Below, piece after piece: positions 14,770 to 26,489 of a stretch of DNA of 64,000 nucleotides (positions within the stretch are counted from its first letter, which is position 1; each line of letters opens with the position of its first letter). Source of the DNA: Volvariella volvacea V23 (Eukaryota; Basidiomycota; Agaricomycetes; Agaricales; Pluteaceae). Where the stretch lies: positions 468,294-532,293 of the forward strand of contig KB722740.1 in assembly GCA_000349905.1 (NCBI GenBank). The letters are read 5' to 3'. The notes under the pieces were generated by a model. The model had not been told where the DNA came from. It saw only the letters and a program-made list of their open reading frames with translations, and ran no database searches. The translations under genes and the position numbers were made by a program.

Positions 14770-16099
14770 ATGGACGTGTCTTCCGTCGAGGCAACTATTA
14801 AGGCATTTTGTAAGGCACCTCTCCATTACAAATGACGCCACTTACCCGCTCCCAGTGCACGAACGTCAATGCATTACGACCCTATTGCTTGCTGTGGGCA
14901 CACTGAGCGTCGCACGAGTCCTGTATCAAACCCTTTCTGTCATTCTCCAAACCTTTGTGCTTCCTGGAAAGAGTGTGAGTTGCACTACGCCCATGCAACG
15001 GTCTTGAATTGATCATGCGTGTCAGTTGAAGAAATTTGGTGCAAAACAGGGTGCCTGGGCAGTTGTCACGGGTGCTACCGACGGGATTGGGAAAGATTTC
15101 GCGTTTCAACTTGCCAAGGCGGGATTTAATGTATTTTTGGTTGCACGGAATAAGGAGCTGTTGAACAATACTGCGCACGAAATTGGTACGTCGCTTATTA
15201 TTCACACGTTAAACGTCCCTTGACTTGTTATCAGAGCAAAAATACCCTGGAACAGCTACTGCCCTGCACTCCATTGACTTCACGACCAAGGACGAGGAGG
15301 CTTATGACGCTCTTGCTAGTGCCTTTAGCGCACTAGATATTGGTGTACTTGGTGAGGGCGTTGAATACGTGTTCACATCTACTAGCTCTAACTCTTCTGA
15401 CAGTCAATAATGTTGGCAAGTCGCACACTATGCCCGCATACCTGATTGATACCCCCAAGGATGAAATTAATGACATACTTGCAATTAACGTGAACGCGAC
15501 TGTCCGCGTCACTTACGCTGTACTCCCTGGCATGGTTAAAAGGTTCGCCTCTAGTTGAAGCACTTGCTATCTCTCCCATTAATCTATTCATGCAGGAAGC
15601 GTGGTCTCATCCTCAATATTGGTTCTTTTGCCGGCGCTATTCCTTCTCCAATGTTGGCCACCTATTCTGGTACCAAGGCATTCCTTGCGACCTTCACTAG
15701 CGCCCTTGGCGAGGAAGTGAAGCAACATAATATCGTCGTTGAACATGTCAACACTTACTTTGTGGTAGGCTTCATAATTATTCCTTATGAGCTTGATTTT
15801 GATGATCATTGGTATCCTGTCAGGTCTCGAAATTGTCCAAAATTCGTAAAGCCAGTATCCTCATCCCCAAGCCCGCACCATACGTAAAGGCTGTACTCTC
15901 CAAAATTGGCCTGGCTTGCGGAGCAGCATATAGCAACCGTCCGAACACCTCTACGCCATTTTGGTCCCATGCCATAATCGACTATGCCCTCACGTTGTTT
16001 GGGCTTCGTAACTATGCAATCCGGTATACCCACGGGTTACATAAGGATATCAGGAGACGGGCATTGCGCAAGCTAGAACGCGAGTCGAAGGCCCAGTAA
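14770..16099 (+). CDS. Very-long-chain 3-ketoacyl-CoA reductase (IFA38/KAR type)
   Basis: The ER enzyme that reduces 3-ketoacyl-CoA in the second step of each very-long-chain fatty acid elongation round, working with the elongase, dehydratase and enoyl reductase. The start at 14770 gives MDVSSVEATIKAF. A 46-bp intron restores LHERQCITTLLLAVG, the N-terminal membrane anchor, then VLPGKS joined to LKKFGAKQGAWAVVTGAT. The SDR signature follows: TGATDGIG, then VNNVG after an intron, then NIGSFAG and the active site YSGTK. The C-terminal half has a second hydrophobic part and a basic tail (LHKDIRRRALRKLE), as in KAR proteins. At least five introns are present. No YKL-type dilysine retention signal is visible; the protein ends ESKAQ. 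Confidence 0.9.
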
Positions 16100-16559
16100 C
16101 CTTGACCTCTAGGGCGTATTTTAGACTATAACCTGCACAGTAATGAATATGTTCAAATGGAGATGTAATCCTGTTCCTATCCCGCGTAATTCGGTTCTCC
16201 GAATGATGACATGTTGATGAACAATTTTACTGTCATGCCCCTCAGGTTTGACGATGCTTTGCCCTCAGCCAAGGTACTGTGGATTATCATCGGACGGGCA
16301 CCACATCCTTTTATATGAAGTCTTGGACCCATTACGGGAGATTGACCTACACCAGGGCTTATGGATAAAGAGAAATTTTACCATCAGGGAAAATGGGAAG
16401 TGCTGAACGGAGGGAGGGGGTAGAGGGGAGATTTGCCCCCTAATTATATTTGCTTGTTCCTCGAACCTCTTTGAGGTCATTGCTCTTTCCCGGAGGTAAA
16501 GGTATACCTTTACTTCCCTCCCTATCCAACCATTAGTGCGCGATTGCCTCCTTGTGCTC
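16100..16559. other. Intergenic, no gene seen
   Basis: This 460-bp region holds the 3' flank of the ketoacyl-CoA reductase gene and the promoter of the next gene. A purine-rich tract lies near 16408-16431. Confidence 0.5.
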
Positions 16560-17798
16560 ATGGCCCCAGCCACGCCATCTCTATTTGGAGTGCAGACGAT
16601 CCTCAAGGCGCAATACGATGGGCTGGGAAAGTTCGTGGAGGAGCATCCCGGGCATGAACGTAAGTCCTGTTGTCTGTTAGCTTCTCGACATCACTCGAGA
16701 GAGATCTCGAGTTCTTGATGGGCTGCACGCTGACTTGATGCTGGGAACTCCTTCTATTGTTCAGCAACATCTTCGAACGGCAAGAAGAGTATTCTAAATC
16801 TGTCAGGAATGTCCATGAGCAACCTCGAGGAGTTGGCAGCAGACTTGTATGATGAAGTGGCTCGAAGAGAAGAAAAAAGTATGTTGCCATGTTTTGCTAG
16901 TCTCCAGCCATTGGGTCCACTGGTGCTGGCGTCCTACAAAACCATCACAGCTGTTGTTATATGACCTGACACTTACTTTCTTCCAACGTTGGCAGCTTGG
17001 TATCATATACCTGTGACGGACCGCTTAGATTACACGGCAGAACGCAACAAAGCTCGGCAACGACTAGCAACATGTCAAGAAAAGGATTTACGCTTCCTTG
17101 CGAGAAGTCTTCGACACGAATTGGAACGGCGATACCCTGAGTTCAAAGTTGCATCCTCTGGCGCTAGCATAGCTCCGAGCGTGACGGATACTATTTTCGC
17201 TGTTGGAATGCCAGCAGTCATAACCTCTGAAAGCGAACCAGAGCCTGAGAGGACATCAATACCCAGAAACGAAGAACCACCTGTAACGAACCTGCCTGGA
17301 TACAATGAAATTTATCCAAGATCCGTACAACCTGCGCAGATAACCCAATTTGAGTTGTTCAGAACGTATATCGTCGGTTACCAGCTTGGTGGTGAGTGCG
17401 GTAATTTGAGGATGGCAAGCTAGTCGTAATGCAGCATATTAATTCACTCTTGTGACATAGCGGCTGACCAGGATGAAGAACGGCGAGCAAGGTTCACAGA
17501 ACTATTGTCTGACCAATTTAACGACCTAACGAATGATGTCTATGACGAACTCGTTCGCAGACAGCTCACTCCTGAACGTACGTTGATTTGTTTCCAAAGC
17601 TGTAAGTATAAAGTACTAAACCTGGCTCCAGTCAGCTCTCTACCCGAGGAGCCTAGCTACCCACCCAAGCGCAATCACGCCCGAACAAAACTCAGCAAGC
17701 TGGGCGACGAACGCCTCAAAAGGCTTGTGGCTGACATTGTTTACGAAATGCTCCGTCGGTTCCCATCCCTGAGAGTCCCTCATCCTAACTCTGGTTAA
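16560..17798 (+). CDS. Short protein with duplicated Spa2-homology (GIT/SHD) units
   Basis: The SHD repeat of Spa2/Sph1 and GIT proteins links polarity scaffolds to MAP-kinase kinases at growing tips. Two paired units can be read. The first is LEELAADLYDEVARRE plus, after an intron, YTAERNKARQRLATCQEKDL and ELERRYPEF. The second is FNDLTNDVYDELVRRQ plus PPKRNHARTKLSKLGDERL and MLRRFPSL. Each pair matches the family pattern (L..L..DVYDEL.RR, then P.RN.AR.KL..L...RF..L..D...E..RR.P). The stop follows directly at 17796-17798. There is no long coiled coil or C-terminal region as in Spa2 (over 1,000 residues in yeast); my estimate is about 320 residues. About five introns. It may be a free-standing SHD adaptor rather than true Spa2. 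Confidence 0.75.
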
Positions 17799-18119
17799 TT
17801 CCTCAGACTCGCATTCGTTGTACTACACCTGTATATCCTTTGTATCACCCACTTTGATACCTCACCTGGGCTAGTTAGTTCTTTCCCCTCTCAAGCATGG
17901 ATACCTACCATACCACTTAATCGAGCATTCTCTCTGTACCAGATACCTGCCTTTTCTAGTCCCTACTTGGTACTTTCCATAACGGGTTGCTATAATTCAA
18001 AGCCGGGAACGCCGAGTGTCACGTGTAGGTGCGTGCTGGTCCATGGACCAGTCTGCATAGCTTCCCTTCGTCATCCTTTAGTTCTTCTTACTCTCCTCCA
18101 TCTTGGACACCCGAGAGAC
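17799..18119. other. Intergenic, no gene seen
   Basis: A 321-bp spacer between two same-strand genes, containing the 3' flank of the SHD gene and the promoter of the splicing-factor gene. Confidence 0.5.
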
Positions 18120-19556
18120 ATGACTACAGCTGCTCAAAAGGTCTCTTTCACCGTTCGCAGGCCGTCACCTGTTTCAAGAGCCTCATCTGCAGCAGACTCT
18201 GATGGGTCAAGCTTTAGAGTGCCGGCCTTGCCTAAACGCTTAGCAAGTCCATTAGCCAGGAGTGCCACGGGCTCACCAAACACTGCTGCTTCATCATCCT
18301 ATTATGATGAACCAGACTCAAGTGACGAAGAGGATGAACGAATTCAAGATGAACTTGTTACGGGCTTTGATAGATTTGGGGTGCAGCGGTGAGTCATTCA
18401 GTTTCTTCAGTCCGTTCGCAGTTATCCCAACTCACCAAAGTCCTCACCAATAACCTTCTTCTCGTTTTCATCAATTGAAATCCTGTTGGATTCTAACCTT
18501 GTTTATTCTAGTGCCCATCAGAAGTGGAAGCCTAAAGAGGGGCCCCTCGTTATACCCGCATTAAAAAATAAGGACTGGCGAGAAGTAGCAAGGAAAAGAA
18601 GAGGCCAACTTTCTTATGTTCCTCCTTCTGCACAGGCTGGACCCGATGCAAACGGAGTACAGGGCGGTATGGGCCTCAAGGAGACAATCAACACAGGGCC
18701 AGTCGTCTCTGGTCTGCAAATCGTAACGAAGGTCAAGGTAGAAGAGGTGATTGAGACAAAGGAAGAGGAGAAAGACGGAAGTGAGGATGTTAAAATGGAA
18801 GTGGAAGAAACGGAAGAACAACGGGCCTTACGTGCCATTTTGGCTGAGGCAGAAGGCGGAGAAGGCCTACAAGACGGTCCCGCGATAAGCATTATCCCAA
18901 CTCCCGTCTCGGAAAGTGATGCCCTCAAGCAGGATATGGAAGAACTACCCGACGAGGCCACTCCAGAGGACTATGCACGCGTGCCTGTTCACCAATTTGG
19001 TGCCGCACTTCTGCGCGGAATGGGTTGGAAGGAAGGAACTGCAGCCTCCCGGAAAGCGGGTAAAGGCATCGTTGAACCCTACCTACCCCAGGCGCGCCCT
19101 GCTCTCTTAGGCCTCGGCGCTAAGGAGCAAGAAGTGTACGACGATGGATCAGGAAAGAAAGGCAAGAAGCGTAATGACATGCGTTATATGCCTTTTGTGA
19201 AGAAGGACAAGGAAGGTACTGGCTCCTCTGAGAGGGACAGAGGAAAGGATAGGAGAAGTGGTTCCCAATCACCTAGCAGAAGGGGCGAGGGATCTTCAAG
19301 GAGGAGCTCGCGTTCACCGGACAGAAGGCGCGACTCTGATCGACGTAAAGATGATAGAAAGGATTATGATCGCGACCGGCGAAGGGACTACGACCGCGAT
19401 CGTGAAAGGGAAAGGGACAGAAACCGTGAAAGAGAGCGCGACCGCTACGATGACTCCAAATCTAGACGACGTGAAGAACGACGAGACTCTGAGAGAAGGG
19501 ATTCTGATCGACGTAGAGATCGTTCCCCTGATTCAAGTCGCCGCCGACGAGACTAA
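18120..19556 (+). CDS. SPP2: Pre-mRNA splicing factor Spp2/GPKOW, G-patch protein
   Basis: Spp2 recruits and stimulates the DEAH helicase Prp2 for catalytic activation of the spliceosome. The N-terminal exon is Ser-rich and ends DELVTGFDRFGVQR. After one intron come WKPKEGPLVIPALKNKDWRE, a conserved block of the family, then a Lys/Glu-rich stretch. The G-patch begins VPVHQFGAALLRGMGWKEG. The last 130 residues are an Arg-Asp/Arg-Ser/Arg-Glu repeat tail (RDRERERDRNRERERDR and similar), longer than in yeast Spp2 but common in other fungi and animals. Only one intron is needed, near the 5' end. Nuclear localisation is expected from the basic tail. Confidence 0.9.
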
Positions 19557-19801
19557 TCATTACATATCATCGACAACATAGTATGTAGCATTTGTATAAT
19601 TTCATGGTCTGTCTCTGGTGAATCTTATAGTCATACCTCATCACCAGTCAGCTAGTCAAGTCCGGTGCGACGGAGTTTGTTTTGGCTACTAATGCACCCT
19701 CCGAACACTATCCGCAGCTAGTTCGTGTGGTTGATTGTCGGCTAAATGTCTGATGGATGTTGCAAGGTAATGGCGGAAATACTCTTGGGTCTCGAGAAAG
19801 G

Positions 19802-19809
19802 TATAAAGG
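19802..19809 (+). promoter_or_regulatory. TATA box of the DJ-1/PfpI gene
   Basis: The sequence tataaagg lies 42 bp before the start codon at 19851. With such a short leader, transcription would begin very near the ATG, so the assignment is plausible rather than certain. Confidence 0.4.
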
Positions 19810-19850
19810 GGTGCCGGTGCAGGCAATTGACTTCTCAACGCTCAGTCAAA

Positions 19851-20649
19851 ATGAAGCCAACAACAATGTGGACCATTCTGCTGACACTTGCGCCATGGCT
19901 GTCTACCTCTGCTGCTGTTACTGTTCCATCCACAGAGGAACCTAGTAAGTGAGGCCTTGCCAAGATTTTTAGCCTGATCTTGATTTGTTTCTGGAGGTTC
20001 TTCCCCACCTGTCAACATTGGGATGTTGGTCTTCCCCGCGTTCCAAGCCCTTGACGTCTTCGGGCCACTGGACGCTCTCAACCTTCTCTCTCTCCAACGC
20101 CCTCTGAACCTAGCAATCCTATCTCGCACACTTGACCCAGTGTCCACCAGACCCCAAATGATGAACCCCTACCAATCCAATTTCTCCGAAGCCATCCTTC
20201 CCACACACACCTTTAGCAACCCACCTTCTTCCCTAGAGGTGCTCTTTGTCCCAGGCGGAATAGGGACGCGCGCACCTGACCTATCCCAGGAGATTCAATT
20301 CGTCAAGGATACTTACCCATCCTTGAAGTATCTAATTAGTATCTGCACGGGCGCAGGAATTGCTGCCAGAGCCGGCGTGTTGGACGGTAAAAATGCTACG
20401 ACGAATAAGCGTTCTTGGGCTTCTACTATCGCTCATGGGCCCAACGTTAACTGGATCACACACGCCCGGTGGGTCGTGGATGGCAATGTCTGGACTTCAT
20501 CCGGCGTTAGTGCTGGAATAGACGCTACTTTGGCTTGGATGGAACACGTTTATGGAGCCAATGTCACCGAGGGTATCTCCAATGGGATGGAGTATGAAAG
20601 GCACACGAACTCCAGTTGGGATCCTTTTGCCGATTTGTATTATCTCTAA
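19851..20649 (+). CDS. Secreted DJ-1/PfpI family protein
   Basis: A DJ-1/ThiJ/PfpI superfamily protein, closest in style to the isocyanide hydratase-like or AraC-like amidotransferase branch. The first exon gives MKPTTMWTILLTLAPWLSTS, a probable signal peptide. A 62-bp intron joins it to VNIGMLVFPAFQALDVFGPL, the family opening. LEVLFVPGGIGTR and the nucleophile elbow ISICTGAGIAARAGVLDG (Cys after SI) follow, then DGNVWTSSGVSAGIDATLAW. The protein is about 245 residues. Most characterised relatives are cytosolic; an N-terminal signal peptide and several NxS/T sites suggest export here. The substrate is unknown. Confidence 0.85.
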
Positions 20650-20779
20650 TCATGTCGTATATTTTTAATAGACAGCAATTCTTCGATAGCGAATGTAAGG
20701 TGGAGATTGTATGTGTGGTATAACATATTAAGATGGGTATAAACGTAACGATGGTAATACACGTAAGAATACAGACAGT

Positions 20780-23027
20780 TTAACCGTGGCTATGGTTCGT
20801 GGTTCGTGAAGCAGGTCGTGTTTTGTGACTGGGGGCGTTTGAAGCGGGATACCCGGAAAAACTCGTGTCGGCGTAGATTGAGGGTGGCAGAGGGACCCCG
20901 GCTGCATCAACTGTGCTACTCAATCCAGAACGATGAGACTGACGATTTGCTCCTTGTGTATGTTTACCGGATGTAGATGTATCAGTGGATAGAAGACTAT
21001 TATCTGCGGCCCCAGAAAATAATGCCCGGTCGGGTATAACAGCAACGCCTGATGAGGTCGTCATGCTCATATTGGGGTAGTCTCCTGGGTTATGCTGTGA
21101 GGAATGAGACCGCGATGGTGCTTGTGATGAGGGGGGAGGTCCATGCCCAAGACTGAAGGGTTGATATCTTGGACCAGCGGATTCAAAGGGGTTGATATAT
21201 CGGGTTGGAGGTATTGCTGATGCTGCGGGAGTTGGAGCAACTTGAGCAGGCGCAGCCCGCTTAGCTTCCGCCTATCCGAAATTGTTAGGTAGGGTTTTAA
21301 ACGAATAGCAGAGATAAATATTACCTGAGAACTTTGGAAGCTGCTCTCTGTTGGCGTGTAATCGGTAGACGATTGCGAGTGGTGGCTCACTGCTCGTAAA
21401 TACTGGCCGTTGTTGGAGGGACCGGGTTGAGATGGTGGAACTGCATGAGATGGTGGAACTGCACCAACATTAACTGTCGCACCCTGCTGTGAAGGGTGAG
21501 CGGAGCTCCTCTGTTTGAAATCTTAGTCGTGCAAGGGCTTGATTGAAGAGAAAGACCCACCCAAGAAAAATGAGGCTCAGCGGCACCCCCGTTTGCATTC
21601 AGCGGACTGGTACTCATGCTCAGGACCTCAGGAATGACGCTCAGAGGAGTTGATCGCTGTGCAGGTTCATTAATAATATCAAATTGAGAAAGTGTCGTTG
21701 AATTTGATTCTGGTGAAGAAGGGGCGCGTGAAGGCCTAAAAAAGCGTGATCCTGGATCAGGTACCACCAGAGGTTGCTGATTGTCCACCGGAAGTGGCGA
21801 TAAAGCACGATCAGGTGTTGGTGGGACCGGTTCAAACTCATGCGGGGGTGGTAAACGAATGAGATTATCCTTTCCAAGTTCTGGAATAAAACCATCGGGA
21901 GGAACATGCGGGAAAATACGTGGCGAGGGTTGTGATAGCGTCTGCACGATGATAGGACGAATTTGGTCCAAGCTACCTTGCTCTGCCGTCTGTTGAGATG
22001 CACGGAGTACTTGAGGGGGAGGGACCGGCACCGGGTCGGGGGCTGGGGCTGGGGCTGGAGGTTCAGGAGGTACTATAGGAGCTTGACCAATAAATTGTGG
22101 CTGATAGATGGTTCTTGGAGGTGGGATAGGCTTCGGAGGGTCAGATGGGGGGTTGGACACTGGGGACGAGTTTTGCGGAGGTGGCTGAGGTGGCTGAGAT
22201 GGGTCTGGCGGGCGCGAAAATCTAGCTGTACGTGGGGTAGACGGCTCTTCTTCGGGATATTCGCCACTGTATCTATCCTCTGGTTTAAAGGAATAGGGAT
22301 AATGGTACAAGGGGTGAGGGAGTTCATATGGAAGTAACTGCCCACTATGTAGGCCAAGCTCGCGTGCCTTTTCTAAACCCTCCCGCAAGCCCACCTGCCT
22401 TCCCTCTTCCCGCGCATTCTGTACTCGTCTCTCTTGGTTCATCTTGCGGATTTTAGTTCGAGCTTCTGCTGCCTCAGTCTTAGCTGCTATCCGTTGGGCA
22501 TCAACTTCCTGTAGGACAGTTTGCGCGTGATAAATCTCGCGCTGAGCAGCTTCATAGAGTGTTTTGTACTCGCTAAAACACAAATGTTAGGTGTTGAACT
22601 ACACTTTGATGTGAAGGAAAGGCACTCACTTCAATCGCTGCAAGCGGTACTCTGCCTCTCTTACAGCTTGCAATCTCGATTCGTTTGCCTGCTTCAGTAG
22701 AGCGGCGAGTTCACGAGCTCTATTCTCCGCTTCTTCAGTACGCCTTTGCTGCGTGAGCAACTTTTGTGTCGCCATTTCCAATAGATACTTGTACTCCTCG
22801 ACATTCCCCCGCCCATAGTGCTTGAGGGGTCGAGAATCAGATGTCCCCTCCGAGCGCTTTTCGGACTTTTCACTGCTTTTGCTTGTCTTGCTGCTGCTGC
22901 TATTCTTGCTACTGCTTTTACTGCTATCCTTGCTGCTGGACTTGCTACTGCTCTTGCTTGTCGTCTTCGTAGTGGTCTTGCTGTTGCTCGAGGCATCATC
23001 GACCGCCTCCTGGTCCGGATGATCCAT
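20780..23027 (-). CDS. Ser-rich, coiled-coil, proline-rich hypothetical protein
   Basis: I do not recognise a family. The start at 23027 opens with MDHPDQEAVDD and a Ser/Lys/Thr run of about 45 residues (KSSSKSSSKDSSKSSS). A predicted coiled coil spans two exons (YKYLLEMATQKLL ... RIAAKTEAAEARTKIRKM). A long Pro/Gln/Ser region contains PPPQNSSPVSNPP and APAPAPDPVPVPPP. Further exons read AEAKRAAPAQVAPTPAAS, and the frame ends NHSHG at 20780. About five introns give roughly 650 residues. The composition resembles disordered scaffold or septation-type proteins, but nothing specific can be claimed. It is divergent from the ISA2 gene with only 148 bp between start codons. Confidence 0.7.
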
Positions 23028-23175
23028 GCGAGAGGGAAGGGAAGGGAAAAGATGAAAAGAAGGATCGATGAAGCATAAGAGTGGAAGGAGTAAACAGGAA
23101 TTGTGTTATGTACGTAAACGCTGTGCCTGTTATTCCGAGAACAAACACGAGATCCGCGCAAATCCGTCTTGCTTT

Positions 23176-23876
23176 ATGGCCTCTCTCATCCGCACTCTAC
23201 CCCGATCCCTACGGTCCTCATCAGCATCAGTATCTCGACATTGTTCCCTGCAGCGGACAGTTGCTCGCTATGGTCCCTCTGCCCAATTCTCGTCCACTGC
23301 ACACCGGACAGCCGCACTCGCAACTCAACTGCCCTCTAAACCCACAGTAGTCCTAGCCATTCCCACCCAGGAACAAATCGACCAGGCCGAACTGGACGTC
23401 GAATTGATACCCCCCGAGGACGTCAAACTAGTTATTACTGACCGAGCTGCTGAGGTATGTTCCACCCCGTTGACTCACACTCCTCTCTGACACGGGTTTG
23501 TCAGCAATTAAGGGCAATAGCACAACGACAGAGCAACCCCAACGCCGCACTTCGCGTATCGATTGAGTCTGGAGGCTGCCACGGATATCAATATAAGATG
23601 GAATTAGCCAAGGACCAAAATCCAGATGACTAGTTGAGCTATTCCAATGCCTCCTTCGTTATTTCGCCCTGCAATTAACGCTCATATAGTCACTTTTCAC
23701 ACCCAACATTGAAACCCTCTAATATCCTTATTGATGCTGTCTCACTCTCTCTTCTGAATGGGTCTACCATCGACTTTGCTACTGAACTGATTGGAAGCAG
23801 CTTCCGTGTCGCCGACAATCCACAGTCCAAGGGAAATGGTTGCGGGTGTGGTGTTAGCTGGGAACTCAAGGAGTGA
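23176..23876 (+). CDS. ISA2: Mitochondrial iron-sulfur assembly protein ISA2
   Basis: An A-type carrier that with ISA1 and IBA57 matures mitochondrial [4Fe-4S] proteins. The N-terminus (MASLIRTLPRSLRSSSASVS) is Arg/Ser-rich with no acid, a typical mitochondrial presequence. The conserved core is spread over three exons: LRVSIESGGCHGYQY, then ILIDAVSLSLLNGSTIDFAT, then SFRVADNPQ and GCGCGVSWE. The three cluster-binding cysteines are in SGGCHG and GCGCG. The protein ends shortly after, at KE, as usual. Two introns. Confidence 0.92.
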
Positions 23877-24248
23877 TGATTAGTCAATACAATGCATCAT
23901 CCCCACTCAACGCTGTACATCTCTGTTATATTAGTTGGATTAATTTAGGTGGGCGTATTTCATTTGAGCTCAAAACGTTCTCTCACTATGTACCTGCCCT
24001 GTAGAATTTCAACGAAGTGGTTTAGGTTGCACTATCCATAAAGAGTGATAAATTGGCATAAACTCTACATGAAGGTGTCATACAGCCTATCGTACAGGAT
24101 GAGATACGGGAAATAAGTACTCTCTCTAAGATACAGACGACAGTGCGATTGTTACTGATTACATGCAATACATAAGGCCGGAATAAACACATCTATCAAC
24201 GCGTCCAGAGAGCAGTGGATAGTCAGATTTAAGAAACTCTGGTCATCA
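23877..24248. other. Intergenic, no gene seen
   Basis: A 372-bp region between the convergent ends of ISA2 and a small hypothetical gene; AT-rich, with no feature recognised. Confidence 0.5.
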
Positions 24249-24806
24249 TCAAAAACCAGCCCATGACTTTGTCTGACTCCGCTGCGCCACTTCCCTCGAT
24301 CCATTCACAAAGCGTGGGGATGATGACTTCTGCGCAGCAGACCTTGTTGACGATGATCGTCCAGACCCCGCTCTTACAGGTTTTGCACGCCCTTTGGACG
24401 TGAAAGCATACGTGTTGGCAAAATTAGGCTTCGGCTCCATGCACGGGGACGGGGTTGGTGCTAGGAGGCTGTGTAACGACACTAGTTAAAATCGTTCTGG
24501 GGAATAGGGGAAATACTTCACTTACTCGGATTGCAGCCGCCGTTCCTTGTGTTCTAGCAGCCTCTTTTGTTGCTGCCTTGCCCTCTTCTGCTGCTCTTCG
24601 ACGCCTGACAGGTGCACTACAGCGGGTAGGACCCCCAGGAACATCAGCGTATCTGCTCGGAAAGCGAATCGGTAGTTGGCAAAGTACGTCAAGGTCCGGT
24701 GGAGTGGCATCGCTTGGCGGGACGGGATGGTAGATGAGTAGAGTGGTAAGGACGACGAGGACAAGGTATTCTCGGTCAGGACTGAGTTTATATGCAGTAC
24801 GTTCAA
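24249..24806 (-). CDS. Small basic hypothetical protein
   Basis: Two exons separated by an intron of about 55 bp near 24480-24535. The first ends in a charged helix (EEQQKRARQQQKRLLEHKER) that could be a short coiled coil or RNA-binding segment. The second is Ser/Arg/Lys-rich and ends QTKSWAGF. An internal Met at 24710 (MPLHRTLTYF) before a hydrophobic stretch (TLMFLGVLPAVVHL) is an alternative start. No family recognised. The preserved frame across the splice and the basic composition support coding, but only moderately. Confidence 0.35.
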
Positions 24807-26489
24807 CGCCTGATATGGGTACAGAGATTATGTGTGCGAATGCTATTGCCTGCAGGCCGGGCTTAGTTGGGATCTATAGGTGAGCGAAGCGGTTAAACCC
24901 TCCACAATCACCGTCTTCACTGCCTCAGAAGGACGAAGGACACATTGAATACATGAGGTGAGCGACTATTTCATACAACAACCCTACGTCCTTCGTGACA
25001 GCATCTTGCGCAGGACCCTATGTCGCAAGGTGGAACCCCAAATGGCCTTACACAAATAGGTGTGCGCCCGTTCATTTCCCGAGTTGTGTTGTCCGAAAAA
25101 CGGTGAACCCCGGAAGTCCTGGAGGAAGCGTGTGCCATTCCATACCCTCAAACACCCTCAACTCGCTTTTCAGCCTGCGCCTTCAAGTTGGTCGCCGCTC
25201 AGCGCCGTTGCTTCGCTTTCGCCCCTCTGAAAGCAGGCAGCGGGGACTCAGGGGTTGATTTCGACCGCGGATACTTTGGTGTTTAGCCTTCAATGAAACT
25301 AGATGTATCAAGGCATTTAGCTGTATGGATGAATTGCCAAGAGTGTCATGCCAGTCTTACTGGTTTGGTTGGATGTTTCTACCAATATGGACCGGCTAAA
25401 GCCTAAGTGGGCAAGTCAAGATCATATCATTACCTACAACGCGTTCCATAAGAGGTGGCATAAACGTGTTCATTCAGACGAATGAAGAGTTTTCCCAGTT
25501 CCTTCTCTCTATTACTGTCACGCCTCTATTTAACTGCGCCCGCTCGGTTATGGTTCAGGTGCGCCACCGAATTTAAAAAAAAAAAACCGAACTTTTGAAC
25601 AATATTTGGAAGTCCAGAAACTTCGACTAGTGCCCATCTGCCTGAACCACGTAGTTCCAATAATAGTAAGGATGGTATAACCAACGTAATTAGGTATCCC
25701 AGCAAATCTCAAGAACAGTCATTGCGCCTGCCATTACGCACCAACATTAGCATACATGCACAGGAAACGAAGTAGGTTGATGCCAGTACCTACACAGCTT
25801 GCTCATTTCGCATAGCAGTTAGTTCTGGATAGCAGCACGCCCTGGAGGCTGCCAATGTATTCCGAGGACAAAACCCATTCCGTGGCGCAGGCGATCACAA
25901 ATAAACTACGGCCATTACTGCTAGTCTCGGAGAAGTACGAACATGACATCCCGCCAGGCGATTCCCATCCCCTGTTGATCATTTACCTTTCGTTCATCAA
26001 AGCCGATTCCAGTTATAGAGAACGACAGCACTGGCAGACTTCATGAGGTGCAGGTGAAAGGGTCATAGATGGGGTAACTTGAATGTGGGTGCTATGAAAT
26101 TCGAACCAGGAATGCCTAATAAGGGAATAGCATGGCAGGGTTTTATGGTCAAGTAATCCACGGCTGATGCTTTCGCTCGCAATAGCCCGCCTCGATAAGG
26201 TCCTCCAAGCCAGCGTTGGATAGTTTGGGCATTTAGGTATCGACTAACATGATTGAGGCCTAACATCTGATCGGTTCCTTTATTCAACGACATTCTAAGG
26301 TATTATTGTGGCCGCTATCGATGCACAGACACATCTATATCGCATATGATCAACTAGTAGAGGCTTATCAAACATCGTCGTATGCGTGTGCAGGGTATAT
26401 CTATCTGTACAAATATTTTTGTCATTCAGTGCTCAATGGATGAGATAAAGAAAAAGAGATGGAATCGACTAGCCATACTATTGGCGCTT
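24807..26489. other. Gene-poor 1.7 kb
   Basis: No coding exons recognised on either strand. There is a 12-A homopolymer at 25575-25586. Several short open frames lack family motifs and codon bias. Confidence 0.5.

Noticed and set aside
12315..16099. Decarboxylase plus neighbouring reductase as a secondary-metabolite cluster
   Set aside because: The reductase is the housekeeping fatty-acid elongation enzyme and the other neighbour is PEX1; no tailoring genes are present.
25575..25586. Poly-A run considered as a retroposed gene tail
   Set aside because: Only 12 bases, with no coding remnant upstream and no target duplication seen.
26085..26115. TTCGAA-containing segment resembling a tRNA T-loop
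   Set aside because: No matching acceptor, D or anticodon stems could be drawn around it on either strand.
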